From Pedobacter cryotolerans (lineage in GTDB: Bacteria; Bacteroidota; Bacteroidia; Sphingobacteriales; Sphingobacteriaceae), in the NCBI RefSeq assembly GCF_005116475.1, contig NZ_SWBO01000003.1, positions 186,001 through 250,000 on the forward strand: a stretch of DNA of 64,000 nt. Reading direction: 5' to 3'. The translations under genes were made by a program, and so were the position numbers. Positions 16,305 through 24,797 of this stretch are shown piece after piece (position 1 is the first letter of the stretch; every line of letters starts with the position of its first letter). Under the pieces are notes generated by a model, which worked only from the letters and a program-made list of their open reading frames with translations, did no database searches and was not told where the DNA came from.

Positions 16305-17789
16305 ATGCAAGCAAAAACATTAGGCGAATTAAAAGCCAGCAACTATACCTCATTAAGCGTTAAAGACGAATTAAGAAAAAATTTAATCGCTCAATTAAAA
16401 GCTAAAGAAGAAGGTTTTGAGGGAATTTTAGGTTATGAAGAAACCGTAATTCCAGAACTACAGACTGCGATTTTATCGCGTCACAACATCTTATTATTAG
16501 GTTTACGTGGACAAGCAAAAACAAGGATTGCTCGTTTATTGGTTAATCTTTTGGATGAATATATCCCATACATTGCAGGAAGTGAGATCTTTGACGACCC
16601 ATTAAATCCAATCTCTTGGTTTGCCAAAAATGAAATTGCAACCAAAGGTGATGACACGCCTATTTTATGGCAACACCGCAGCGAGCGCTATACAGAGAAA
16701 CTAGCTACACCAGATGTTACTGTTGCCGATTTAATTGGCGATGTTGACCCAATTAAAGCTGCTACTTTAAAACTAACCTACAATGATGAACGTGTAATCC
16801 ACTTTGGCTTGATACCAAGAGCGCACCGTAGCATTTTTGTAATTAACGAATTACCCGATTTACAAGCTCGTATTCAAGTGGCTTTGTTTAACATGCTGCA
16901 AGAAAAAGATATCCAAATACGCGGGTTTAAATTGCGTTTGCCTTTAGATATTCAATTTGTTTTTACGGCCAACCCAGAAGATTATACCAATCGTGGTAGC
17001 ATAGTAACGCCATTAAAAGACAGAATTGAAAGTCAGATTTTAACGCATTACCCAAAAACTATTGAAATCTCACGAAAAATTACTTTCCAAGAAGCTAAAC
17101 TTACCGAAGAGCAACGTACGCTTATTGAAGCTGATGGTTTAGTAAAAGATTTAGTAGAGCAAATTGCTTTCGAAGCCCGTAAAAGTGAGTTTATCGATCA
17201 AAAATCTGGCGTTTCCGCACGTTTAACCATCTCTGCCTACGAAAATTTAATAAGTAACGCAGAGCGAAGAATGTTAATTAACAATGAGAAATCTACTTTT
17301 GTTCGTTTAGCAGATTTAAGTGGGATAATTCCGGCAGTAACTGGTAAAATAGAATTGGTTTATGAAGGCGAATTAGAAGGACCAGCCAAAGTTGCACATA
17401 CTTTAATTGGCAAAGCGATTAAAAGTTTGTTCGCTCGCTATTTCCCTGATCCAGAGCGTGCGAAGAAAAGCAAGACTGCTAATCCTTATACCAAAATAAC
17501 CGAATGGTTTACCGAAGGAAATACCATTGCCGTGGCAGACGACCAAAATTTAGCCAAATACACCAAAGAATTAAAAGCGGTGGATGGCTTGTATGATTTA
17601 GTAAAGAAATTTCACCCTAAATTAAGTGAGAACCAAACTTTGTTGTTAATGGAATTTGTATTACATGGCTTGGCAGAATATTCTCAGGTTAGTAAAAACT
17701 ACATTAATGGTGGTTTCGGCTTTGCAGACATGTTTGATAGTTTGTTTAACGTAGATTTGGATGATGAGGACGATGAAGATTTTAGGTAA
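16305..17789 (+). CDS. MoxR/Mg-chelatase-like AAA+ ATPase
   Basis: A 494-residue AAA+ protein. The Walker A is LGLRGQAKTRIARLL (G-x-x-G-x-x-K-T) at about residues 64-78; Walker B/sensor segments are SIFVINELPDLQ and FVFTANPED; an arginine-finger region follows in PLKDRIESQ. The C-terminus ends in an acidic tail (DLDDEDDEDF). It forms a pair with the VWA protein, ATP hydrolysis presumably driving remodelling of a client. A MoxR-like assignment is firm; a magnesium chelatase role is not suggested by the neighbours. Its last codons are duplicated 85 bp downstream (see the repeat at 17773). Confidence 0.87.
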   Translation: MQAKTLGELKASNYTSLSVKDELRKNLIAQLKAKEEGFEGILGYEETVIPELQTAILSRHNILLLGLRGQAKTRIARLLVNLLDEYIPYIAGSEIFDDPLNPISWFAKNEIATKGDDTPILWQHRSERYTEKLATPDVTVADLIGDVDPIKAATLKLTYNDERVIHFGLIPRAHRSIFVINELPDLQARIQVALFNMLQEKDIQIRGFKLRLPLDIQFVFTANPEDYTNRGSIVTPLKDRIESQILTHYPKTIEISRKITFQEAKLTEEQRTLIEADGLVKDLVEQIAFEARKSEFIDQKSGVSARLTISAYENLISNAERRMLINNEKSTFVRLADLSGIIPAVTGKIELVYEGELEGPAKVAHTLIGKAIKSLFARYFPDPERAKKSKTANPYTKITEWFTEGNTIAVADDQNLAKYTKELKAVDGLYDLVKKFHPKLSENQTLLLMEFVLHGLAEYSQVSKNYINGGFGFADMFDSLFNVDLDDEDDEDFR

Positions 17790-17874
17790 AAGGTTTAATA
17801 TTGCTTTGACAACTTTCTTTTTATTTGGATAGAAAGTTGTCAAAGCTAAATTCTAAAATGAAGATTTTAGGTAA
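17773..17874. repeat. 17-bp direct repeat flanking a perfect 16-bp inverted repeat
   Basis: ATGAAGATTTTAGGTAA occurs at 17773-17789 (the end of the ATPase gene including its stop) and again at 17858-17874. Between the copies lies GCTTTGACAACTTTCT (17803-17818) and its exact reverse complement (17831-17846). This resembles a small hairpin insertion with a target duplication, or a tandem duplication, and may act as a terminator. Confidence 0.75.
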
Positions 17875-17921
17875 GTTGTAACTTTCTCAGACTTTTTAAT
17901 CTAAAACAGTAAAACTTTATA

Positions 17922-19181
17922 ATGTCTCAGTTCATTACGTTATCTATCATAACTTTAATTTTATTAGCCTTCGATTTTTATTGCTATAAGGCAATTCTAT
18001 CTGTTTTTAAAAATTGGAAACCAAATACCAAAAAATGGTTTAAAATTGCTTATTGGGGTTACACTATTTTATTAATTATTGGAGTTTTTTGCTCCGTATA
18101 TTTTAAAACGGTATTATTTCTATCGTTAAAATCTATCATTTTAGTAGCTTTCTTTTTAACCTTGGTTTGCAAATTTATGTTGCTTCCATTTTTGCTGGTT
18201 GATGATTTAAGAAGGGTTTTTATTAAACTAAGCAGACTTAAAAATAAAAAAACAACAGAACCAGTTAAAGAGGTTGTTGCTGGGGAACCAATTAGTCGTT
18301 CGGAGTTTTTAATTAAAGCTGGTTTGGTAGCAGCTGCCGTGCCTTTAACTTCTTTAAGTTGGGGCATTATTTCTGGCGCTTATGATTATCAAGTGAGAAA
18401 AGTAAAATTGGTGTTGCCCAACCTACCAAAAGCTTTTGATGGCATTACCATGGCGCAAATAACTGATGTACATTCTGGTAGTTTTTATAACAAGACGGCC
18501 GTAAAAGGTGGTGTTGAAATGTTGATGGCAGAGAAACCAGATTTCGTGTTTTTTACAGGCGATTTAGTAAACAACCTAACCAACGAAATGAGAGAATATC
18601 AAGATATTTTCTCGCAGGTAAAAGCACCATTAGGCGTTTATTCTACGCTAGGAAACCATGACTATGGCGATTATCATTTTGGAAGAGAAAGCACACCTGC
18701 AAAAGTTAAAAATTTACAAGACATGGTAACCACTCATAAAAACATGGGTTGGAACTTGTTAATGAACGAAAACAAACGTTTAAAAGTTGATGGAGAAGAA
18801 ATTGGAGTTTTAGGAATAGAAAACTGGGGCATGGGCCGATTTCCGAAATACGGAAAAATGGAATTGGCTCACCAAAACACTGAAGACTTGCCAGTAAAAC
18901 TTTTACTATCTCATGATCCATCGCATTGGCGTGGCGAAGTTTTAGAAAAATATAAAGATATTGATGCTATGTTTAGCGGCCACACCCACGGGATGCAGTT
19001 TGGTGTTAAATTAAAAGAATTTAAATGGAGCCCAGTTCAATACCTATATAAAGAATGGGCGGGATTGTATCAAGAACAAAACCAACAATTATATGTTAAT
19101 GTTGGATATGGATTTTTAGGTTATCCTGGTAGAGTTGGTATGTTGCCAGAAATAACGATATTTACATTAAGCAAAGCTTAG
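17922..19181 (+). CDS. Membrane-anchored metallophosphoesterase
   Basis: A 419-residue protein with about three N-terminal membrane helices (residues 5-25, 40-60, 67-90) and a further hydrophobic segment near 130-150, followed by a calcineurin-like phosphoesterase domain. The metal-binding motifs are in order: DVHSGSF, FTGDLVNN, LGNHDYGDY, LLSHDP and FSGHTHGMQF. Relatives (YkuE/YaeI type) hydrolyse phosphodiesters such as UDP-linked lipids; substrate not determined. It is followed after 90 bp by the UbiA-like gene. Confidence 0.88.
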   Translation: MSQFITLSIITLILLAFDFYCYKAILSVFKNWKPNTKKWFKIAYWGYTILLIIGVFCSVYFKTVLFLSLKSIILVAFFLTLVCKFMLLPFLLVDDLRRVFIKLSRLKNKKTTEPVKEVVAGEPISRSEFLIKAGLVAAAVPLTSLSWGIISGAYDYQVRKVKLVLPNLPKAFDGITMAQITDVHSGSFYNKTAVKGGVEMLMAEKPDFVFFTGDLVNNLTNEMREYQDIFSQVKAPLGVYSTLGNHDYGDYHFGRESTPAKVKNLQDMVTTHKNMGWNLLMNENKRLKVDGEEIGVLGIENWGMGRFPKYGKMELAHQNTEDLPVKLLLSHDPSHWRGEVLEKYKDIDAMFSGHTHGMQFGVKLKEFKWSPVQYLYKEWAGLYQEQNQQLYVNVGYGFLGYPGRVGMLPEITIFTLSKA

Positions 19182-19192
19182 ATTAATTTTGA

Positions 19193-19256
19193 ATGAAAGA
19201 AGGATGGAATGAAAGAATGCCATGCGATATTCAATCATTCAAAATCCTATCATTCT
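19193..19256. repeat. Imperfect palindromic repeat, copy 2
   Basis: GAATGAAAGAAGGATGG ... ATTCAATCATTCAAAATCC, same family as 16222-16298 and 20158-20222. It lies just before the UbiA-like start codon and would be in its leader. Confidence 0.7.
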
Positions 19257-19272
19257 GTCACTTCAACTTAAA

Positions 19273-20154
19273 ATGTTTAAAAAGGTATTTTTAGCTAGTT
19301 TAGATTTTCTACTTTTTAGCAATCTATTTGTTGCCTTATGTGCTGTGGCGCAAGGTTTAGTTACTTATCACTTACTCCAACTTCCGCCAGATAAATATGT
19401 TTTAATGCTTTTGTTCTGTTCAACCTTGTTGATTTACAACTTAAGCATGTTGCTTACTAAACCTAAAGAGCCAGAAAAATCACCCTTTAAAAGAGTAAGG
19501 TGGATTTTTGCTCATCACCGTTTAATCATCTCGATAACTTTAATTGCTGCATTATGCATCATCCCCTTAGGATTATGGCATTTGAGTATACAATCTCAAC
19601 TGTTAATGGCTTTTATTGGCGCCATTGCTTTGGCATATAATTTCCCATTTTTAAAGTTAAATGATAAAAAAATAGGTTTAAGAAACCTGCCCGGCATTAA
19701 GCTTTTTTTAATTGCTTTTGTGTGGTCGGTAAGCTGTGTGCTTTTACCAATTGTACAACTAGAAAGCGAACTAGGGTTAACAACCATTACATTAGGTGCT
19801 ACTTTACTTTTGGTTGCCAAACGCTTTTTATTCATCGCTGCAATCACTATTCCTTTTGATATTAGAGATTTGTTTCAGGACAAACTTTATGAGCTTAAAA
19901 CTATTCCGGTGATGTTAGGCGAAAAAAAAGCTTGGATTTTTTGCCAAGCTCTTTTAGTGTTATGTTTTATACTTTTAATAATTTTTACCAAAGAGTTTAA
20001 CCTCGATGTTGTGGGTTTGGCACTTACCTTAATACTTACAGGTTGGCTAATTTTTAAATCTAACCTTAAAAGAAATGAGTATTTCTATTTCCTTTTTTTA
20101 GATGGGATGATGATTTTGCAGTTTGTTATTTTAGCAATTTTAGAATTAATTTAG
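19273..20154 (+). CDS. UbiA-superfamily-like membrane protein with only the second Asp motif
   Basis: A 293-residue protein with eight to nine hydrophobic helices. The segment DIRDLFQDKLYELKTIPVML matches the second Asp-rich motif of UbiA prenyltransferases. The first motif (NDxxDxxxD) is not present: the equivalent region reads LIYNLSMLLTKPKEPEK. UbiA enzymes attach prenyl chains to aromatic or heme rings with Mg2+ held by both motifs, so activity here is uncertain. The start MFKKVFLASLDF at 19273 is preferred over 19222, since the extra 17 residues fall in the palindromic repeat. Confidence 0.7.
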   Translation: MFKKVFLASLDFLLFSNLFVALCAVAQGLVTYHLLQLPPDKYVLMLLFCSTLLIYNLSMLLTKPKEPEKSPFKRVRWIFAHHRLIISITLIAALCIIPLGLWHLSIQSQLLMAFIGAIALAYNFPFLKLNDKKIGLRNLPGIKLFLIAFVWSVSCVLLPIVQLESELGLTTITLGATLLLVAKRFLFIAAITIPFDIRDLFQDKLYELKTIPVMLGEKKAWIFCQALLVLCFILLIIFTKEFNLDVVGLALTLILTGWLIFKSNLKRNEYFYFLFLDGMMILQFVILAILELI

Positions 20155-20157
20155 AAG

Positions 20158-20222
20158 GAGAGAATGATTGAATTATAGAATATTGCAATCTGGCAATTCA
20201 ATCATTCAAAATTCAATCATTT
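20158..20222. repeat. Imperfect palindromic repeat, copy 3
   Basis: GAGAATGATTGAATTATAG ... AATTCAATCATTCAAAATTC between two convergent genes; same family as the copies at 16222 and 19193. It may serve as a bidirectional terminator. Confidence 0.7.
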
Positions 20223-20225
20223 CTA

Positions 20226-20915
20226 CTACCCAGCATTAAAGCGATATCCAATACCTCTTACTGTCTGCAATAATTGCGGATTATCTGGATTTAGCTCGAT
20301 TTTTTTACGCAAACGAACAATGTGCATATCTAAAGTTCGGGTATTTACATCAGAATTGTAACCCCAAACCACTAACATTAATTCATCACGATTGATAACT
20401 TTATTAGGATTACGCAAAAAGTATAACAAAATTCTATTTTCTAAAATGGTTAATTCTATTTTCTTCCCATCACGAAACAAAGTATGAATATTTGGATGAT
20501 GCTCCATATTACCGAAACGATGAATTTCTGAACGATCGTTATTGAGCAAGAACTTCACTTTACTATCTAACATTGCTACCAAAACATCCATGTTAAAAGG
20601 TTTTGTAACGTAGTCTGATGCGCCAAAATTATACGCATCAATTTTATCTACATCCTGCGCTTTAGCAGTCATCATGATAATTAACCCTTCGTAACCTTTT
20701 TTACGAACTTCTTCGCAAACCTCAGCACCTTCTTTACCAGGCAACATCCAATCTAGCAAAACGATGTCTGGTTTCTCGTTCATAATGGTCTCTACCGCAG
20801 TAGCACCATCACTTTTTTCGAGCACCTCGTAGGCTTCTGCTTGTAAACGATGAACAACTAAAAAACGTAAATTCTCATCGTCTTCAACTATTAGTATTTT
20901 AATTCCTTTAGACAT
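20226..20915 (-). CDS. OmpR/PhoB-type response regulator
   Basis: A 229-residue response regulator. The receiver has acidic EDDEN near residue 11, the phospho-acceptor Asp55 in LLDWMLPG, Thr/Ala in MMTAKAQDV and Lys in DYVTKPF. The DNA-binding winged helix follows (ELTILENRILLYFLRNPN, then NTRTLDMHIVRLRKKIELNP and TVRGIGYRFN). It is the last gene of an operon with the histidine kinase and the S9-like lipoprotein. Targets are unknown. Confidence 0.93.
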   Translation of the reverse strand: MSKGIKILIVEDDENLRFLVVHRLQAEAYEVLEKSDGATAVETIMNEKPDIVLLDWMLPGKEGAEVCEEVRKKGYEGLIIMMTAKAQDVDKIDAYNFGASDYVTKPFNMDVLVAMLDSKVKFLLNNDRSEIHRFGNMEHHPNIHTLFRDGKKIELTILENRILLYFLRNPNKVINRDELMLVVWGYNSDVNTRTLDMHIVRLRKKIELNPDNPQLLQTVRGIGYRFNAG

Positions 20916-20931
20916 ATCTATTTGTTTTAAG

Positions 20932-20999
20932 GTTGGAAAGTTGAAAAGTTGGAAAGTTGACCAGCAACATTACAACGTTAAAACATTACAACATTTCAA
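20932..20999. repeat. GTTGGAAAGTTG / TTACAACATTTCAA repeat
   Basis: Repeats of GTTGGAAAGTTG (20932-20960) face a run CAACATTACAACGTTAAAAC and ACAACATTTCAA up to 20999, overlapping the end of the kinase gene. A related block (CAACTTTACAACATTTCAACC) lies at 63553-63573. The two arms can form an imperfect hairpin. Confidence 0.55.
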
Positions 21000-22666
21000 T
21001 TATTATAAGGTAATACAATTTTAAATTCTGTTCCTCTATCTACCACACTTTTTACTGATATTTCGCCGTTCATAAAGTTAACAAGTTCCTTACAGAAAGC
21101 CAAACCTAGGCCAACACTTCCATTTTGGTTATATCTATTTTGTATGCGGTAAAACTTCTTAAAGATATTATTAATTTCTGATGATGGAATGCCTATTCCT
21201 CCGTCTTTAAATCTTAAAACTATCCTATCTTTAATTAATCTGGCTGTTATATGCAGTTTTTTATGATCAACAGGAGAATATTTATAGGCGTTTTCTGCCA
21301 AATTATCAAACAAGCTACCTAGCAACACCGGATCGGTAATAAATGTTTTAAACCCAGTAACCTCATAAGTAAAATTAAAATCTGGATGTTTTAAAGTATG
21401 TGCTTCTATGGTACTTTCTATAAAATCTTCCATATTAACTTCATCTTGATTTAAAGTAATTGCTTTATTTTCAATCTGCGTAAAAGCCAATAACTTATTC
21501 ATTAATCCATTTAATTTATCTGCCTCTTCATCTAAAATCCGACCATACATTTGTTGTTCTTTTGACGATAGGCTTGCTGCGCTTTTGATGTTATTACCCG
21601 CTATCTTAATTACACTTACTGGTGTTTTAAATTCATGGGTTAAATTGGTTATAAAATCATATTGTAGCTTAAACATTTTATGGTTGATGTTTAAGTTTCT
21701 GTAAATTAAAAAACCTACCAGCATTAATAAACCATAAAAAAACAGCAGTAATGCCGCAATGGGTAAAAAATAGCTAAATATCTCGCTTTTAATAAAAGAT
21801 TTTGAGGAAATGAAAAATAGTTTATAATCTGAAAAAGGACCACCAAGTGTAATCTCACCACTAACATACTCAGAAGATGTATCTATTGGATCATAAGTAA
21901 CAGGTACAATTTTTACACTTTGGTAAAGTAAGGGTCTTGTATTATTGATTTTAATTTTATTCGGATCAAGCTCAAAAGAAAGCATATCCTGCTGATAAAC
22001 AGGCTCATCTTCCAGTTTGTTCATCACCATCTTTTTGTAATTCTTTAAAATTTCGAAACTTGGGATATTAAAATAATCTATCCTATTAGACTGTATATTG
22101 GTGAAATTACTAAAAAGCTCTTCTTGACTAGGAACAATAGTGGTATCTAACTTTTGAACAAAGGTGATAAGTTTAAACGTAACGGTATTAAAATTTTCTA
22201 GAGTTGTATTGTTTTTAACTTGGCTTTGACCAATAATTTTTCTTTTTTCCCCACGCCCAACACTGCTAAATTGATAAACATTTTTCATGCCTACAGAAAA
22301 ATTTCCTAGATTTATTCCATCATCAAAGTAGTTTTCATTTTTAACTTCGGTATCATAAAATACAACCTTGGTAATAAAAGGATATTGGATAAGTATGGTG
22401 TCAACAAATTTTGAGGCTGTAGTAGAATCTAAATAGCCGTTATAAAAAGAAATTTCTGGAAGCTTATTTAAGAAAAAATCATTGTATGGTTTAATACTTT
22501 CTTCTAAAACGTTGGCTTTGGCCGATACAAAATCATTTTCGATATTTTTTTTGCTAAACTTATATGCTAAAAACAGGGAAAGAATAAATATGGCAGAAAC
22601 TAAGCCGATAAAGGTTACAATCAGCGAGAAATTTTTACGGTAACCACTATCTTTTTCTGATACCAT
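20996..22666 (-). CDS. Sensor histidine kinase
   Basis: A 556-residue membrane kinase. TM1 is about residues 12-34 and TM2 about 297-322, enclosing a large external sensor region of some 260 residues with no recognised domain. The cytoplasmic part has the H-box TNLTHEFKTPVSVIK with His344, N-box NLAENAYKYSP, G1 box FKDGGIGIPSS and G2 box GSVGLGLAFCKELV. There is no clear HAMP domain. It starts 14 bp after the S9-like gene and is followed 80 bp later by the response regulator, its probable partner. The signal sensed is unknown; the linked lipoprotein is a candidate accessory. Confidence 0.92.
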   Translation of the reverse strand: MVSEKDSGYRKNFSLIVTFIGLVSAIFILSLFLAYKFSKKNIENDFVSAKANVLEESIKPYNDFFLNKLPEISFYNGYLDSTTASKFVDTILIQYPFITKVVFYDTEVKNENYFDDGINLGNFSVGMKNVYQFSSVGRGEKRKIIGQSQVKNNTTLENFNTVTFKLITFVQKLDTTIVPSQEELFSNFTNIQSNRIDYFNIPSFEILKNYKKMVMNKLEDEPVYQQDMLSFELDPNKIKINNTRPLLYQSVKIVPVTYDPIDTSSEYVSGEITLGGPFSDYKLFFISSKSFIKSEIFSYFLPIAALLLFFYGLLMLVGFLIYRNLNINHKMFKLQYDFITNLTHEFKTPVSVIKIAGNNIKSAASLSSKEQQMYGRILDEEADKLNGLMNKLLAFTQIENKAITLNQDEVNMEDFIESTIEAHTLKHPDFNFTYEVTGFKTFITDPVLLGSLFDNLAENAYKYSPVDHKKLHITARLIKDRIVLRFKDGGIGIPSSEINNIFKKFYRIQNRYNQNGSVGLGLAFCKELVNFMNGEISVKSVVDRGTEFKIVLPYNN

Positions 22667-22680
22667 TATAGATTGATTGG

Positions 22681-24573
22681 TTATTTCTTTTTCAAATTAT
22701 TATCCAAAAATTGCTCTAAGGCTGAATAAACTTTTTGCCTACTTTCTTCACGTTTACTTACAAAATGCGAATCTTCTTTTTCAAAGTAAGTTACAGGCAC
22801 ATTGCGCTTTTTAAGTTCTTTTACCAATCTTAGGGCATCATTTGTATTGATACGCGGATCTTTAATATTTTGTGTTATAAAAATAGGAATATTAATTTTA
22901 TCAGCATGAAACAATGGCGAAACCTGACTCATGTAATCAGCCTCTGTAATTGGATTGCCCACAATTTCGTAAAACATCTGCAAATTAGACTTTAAAAATG
23001 GTGGAATTGAATTTAAATAGCTAAATAAATTTAACACCCCAGAATTAGAAGCAGCACACTTATACAATTGCGGACTTTTAATTGCAGCACTCATAGCAAT
23101 ATATCCACCAAAACCGCTACCATAAATGGCAATTTTTTTAGGATTTGCCACTTTTTGATTGATCAACCATTTTACGCCATCATCAATATCATCTTGTATT
23201 TTACCACCCCATTGTTTAAAACCAGCAGCATAAAAATTCTTTCCGTAACCAGTAGATCCACGGTAATTAATTTGCATTACGGCATACCCTCTATTGGCAA
23301 AAAACTGCACTTCTGCATTATATCCCCAAGTATTCCTTTGTCCAGGGCCATTATGTGGCAGCACAATTAGTGGAAGGTTTTTTGCATCAGTATTTAAGGG
23401 TAGCGTTAAATAACCATTGATTTTTAAGCCGTCTCTGGAAGTATAACTGATGGGCTTCATTTCGCACATCTGATCTTCGTTTATGGCAGAATTATTATCA
23501 GATAGTTTTTTTAGTTTGCCAGTTGCAGCGATATACAAATAATATGAACCCGGATTTCTATCAGTAAATGTCCGAATTACAAAAACATTTTCGTTCTTAT
23601 CTCTATCAATTACTCGGTATTCGGTTTTAGGCAATAATTTATCTAGTTTTTCATAAAATAGTTTTGCAGTATCATCCAAGTAATGTTTTTGCTTTTTCCA
23701 TGTCTCTCCAACAACATACTCCATTTTTCCTTTTCTTCTTGAATACTGGGCATCTACAACATTTAAAGTATCGTTTGCAAATAGTACACTTTTTTCTTTT
23801 CCCGTTATACAATCTAATTCAATCAATGCATTTTTATCCCTATTTACATCAGAAACTGCATAAACAATATTTGGTTTGTTTTCTGAAAAAGCAACAGGAA
23901 ATAAGGTAGTTTTAAAGTTATTTGTAATGATAGCTTTAAATTTTTGAGCTTCGTTTTCACGATATAAAAAGGTTTCATTTACACCATCGCTAGAAATAGC
24001 CATTCTTAATTTGCCTTTACTATCAGTCATCCAATTGGTAATATTACCCGGATTTTGAGCTACAATTTGCATTTCGCCATCTCTAACATTTAATCTATAC
24101 ACATCAGAAACGGTAGAATCACGTTGATTAGAAAGCACTAACAAAAACTTATTATCTATCAATTGATCTTCTAAAACCCTTATTCTAGCTTTGGCATTGC
24201 TACTTAGTTGGCGTTCATCTTTACCTTCGCTATTAATAATAAATATATCAGACTGGAAACGAACTCCTTCTTTTTCTTTGTAATAAATCAATTCATCATT
24301 ACTTACCCAAGAGTGAAAACTGATATTTTTTTCTTGCAGTTTGGTAAGCTGTACAATTTTACCACTGGCAATATCTTCAACAAATAAGTTCTGTTTTTTA
24401 TCTTGTAACTTTAAGTACGATAAGCTTTTGCCATCTGGCGATATACGATAGCTAGCCTTATCCTGCGATTTAAAAAAATCGTTAACAGGGATAACAGCAA
24501 CCTTATTACCTGTATTACAAGCAAAAAAGAATGCCAAAAGCACCAACCAAATATATTTTTTCTCAACCGTCAT
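22681..24573 (-). CDS. S9 (prolyl oligopeptidase)-family lipoprotein with Gly at the nucleophile position
   Basis: About 630 residues: a lipoprotein signal (MTVEKKYIWLVLLAF then FFAC lipobox), a beta-propeller region with repeated strand pairs, and a C-terminal alpha/beta-hydrolase domain (DGLKINGYLTLP, LPHNGPGQR, INYRGSTGYGK). In S9 enzymes the nucleophile elbow is GxSxGG; here the codons read G-S-G-F-G-G, so the nucleophile position (codon 23113-23115) is Gly with Ser one residue earlier. Candidate Asp (NIKDPRIN) and His (EDSHFVS) remain. It may be inactive or altered. Start at 24573 is preferred over 24594 because it gives a clean signal. First gene of an operon with the kinase and regulator. 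Confidence 0.85.
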   Translation of the reverse strand: MTVEKKYIWLVLLAFFFACNTGNKVAVIPVNDFFKSQDKASYRISPDGKSLSYLKLQDKKQNLFVEDIASGKIVQLTKLQEKNISFHSWVSNDELIYYKEKEGVRFQSDIFIINSEGKDERQLSSNAKARIRVLEDQLIDNKFLLVLSNQRDSTVSDVYRLNVRDGEMQIVAQNPGNITNWMTDSKGKLRMAISSDGVNETFLYRENEAQKFKAIITNNFKTTLFPVAFSENKPNIVYAVSDVNRDKNALIELDCITGKEKSVLFANDTLNVVDAQYSRRKGKMEYVVGETWKKQKHYLDDTAKLFYEKLDKLLPKTEYRVIDRDKNENVFVIRTFTDRNPGSYYLYIAATGKLKKLSDNNSAINEDQMCEMKPISYTSRDGLKINGYLTLPLNTDAKNLPLIVLPHNGPGQRNTWGYNAEVQFFANRGYAVMQINYRGSTGYGKNFYAAGFKQWGGKIQDDIDDGVKWLINQKVANPKKIAIYGSGFGGYIAMSAAIKSPQLYKCAASNSGVLNLFSYLNSIPPFLKSNLQMFYEIVGNPITEADYMSQVSPLFHADKINIPIFITQNIKDPRINTNDALRLVKELKKRNVPVTYFEKEDSHFVSKREESRQKVYSALEQFLDNNLKKK

Positions 24574-24797
24574 ATACCATGCAAAAATAAGCAACCCTAT
24601 TTGGCAAAGTAAGTAATCATTAATATTGTTACTTAACCAAACCTACTACGGAGTGTCAATGTAGCAACATTGTGATTATTTTAAAACAGAATATCCGTAA
24701 CAATTAGAATACGCACAATGAATTTTCGTTATTTTAGCGAATAGTTAATGGGCTAAAAATTTGATTAGATTTATAATCAGCTTACTTTCTACCACAA

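Noticed and set aside
15123..17789. VWA/AAA+ pair as magnesium or cobalt chelatase
   Set aside because: No large chelatase subunit, tetrapyrrole or cobalamin gene lies nearby; a MoxR-VWA pair explains it better.
18059..18367. Minus-strand ORF of 102 codons
   Set aside because: Antisense to the membrane part of the metallophosphoesterase.
20932..20999. GTTGGAAAGTTG units as a CRISPR or tandem-repeat array
   Set aside because: Units are short, unequal and form an imperfect palindrome instead of repeat-spacer structure.
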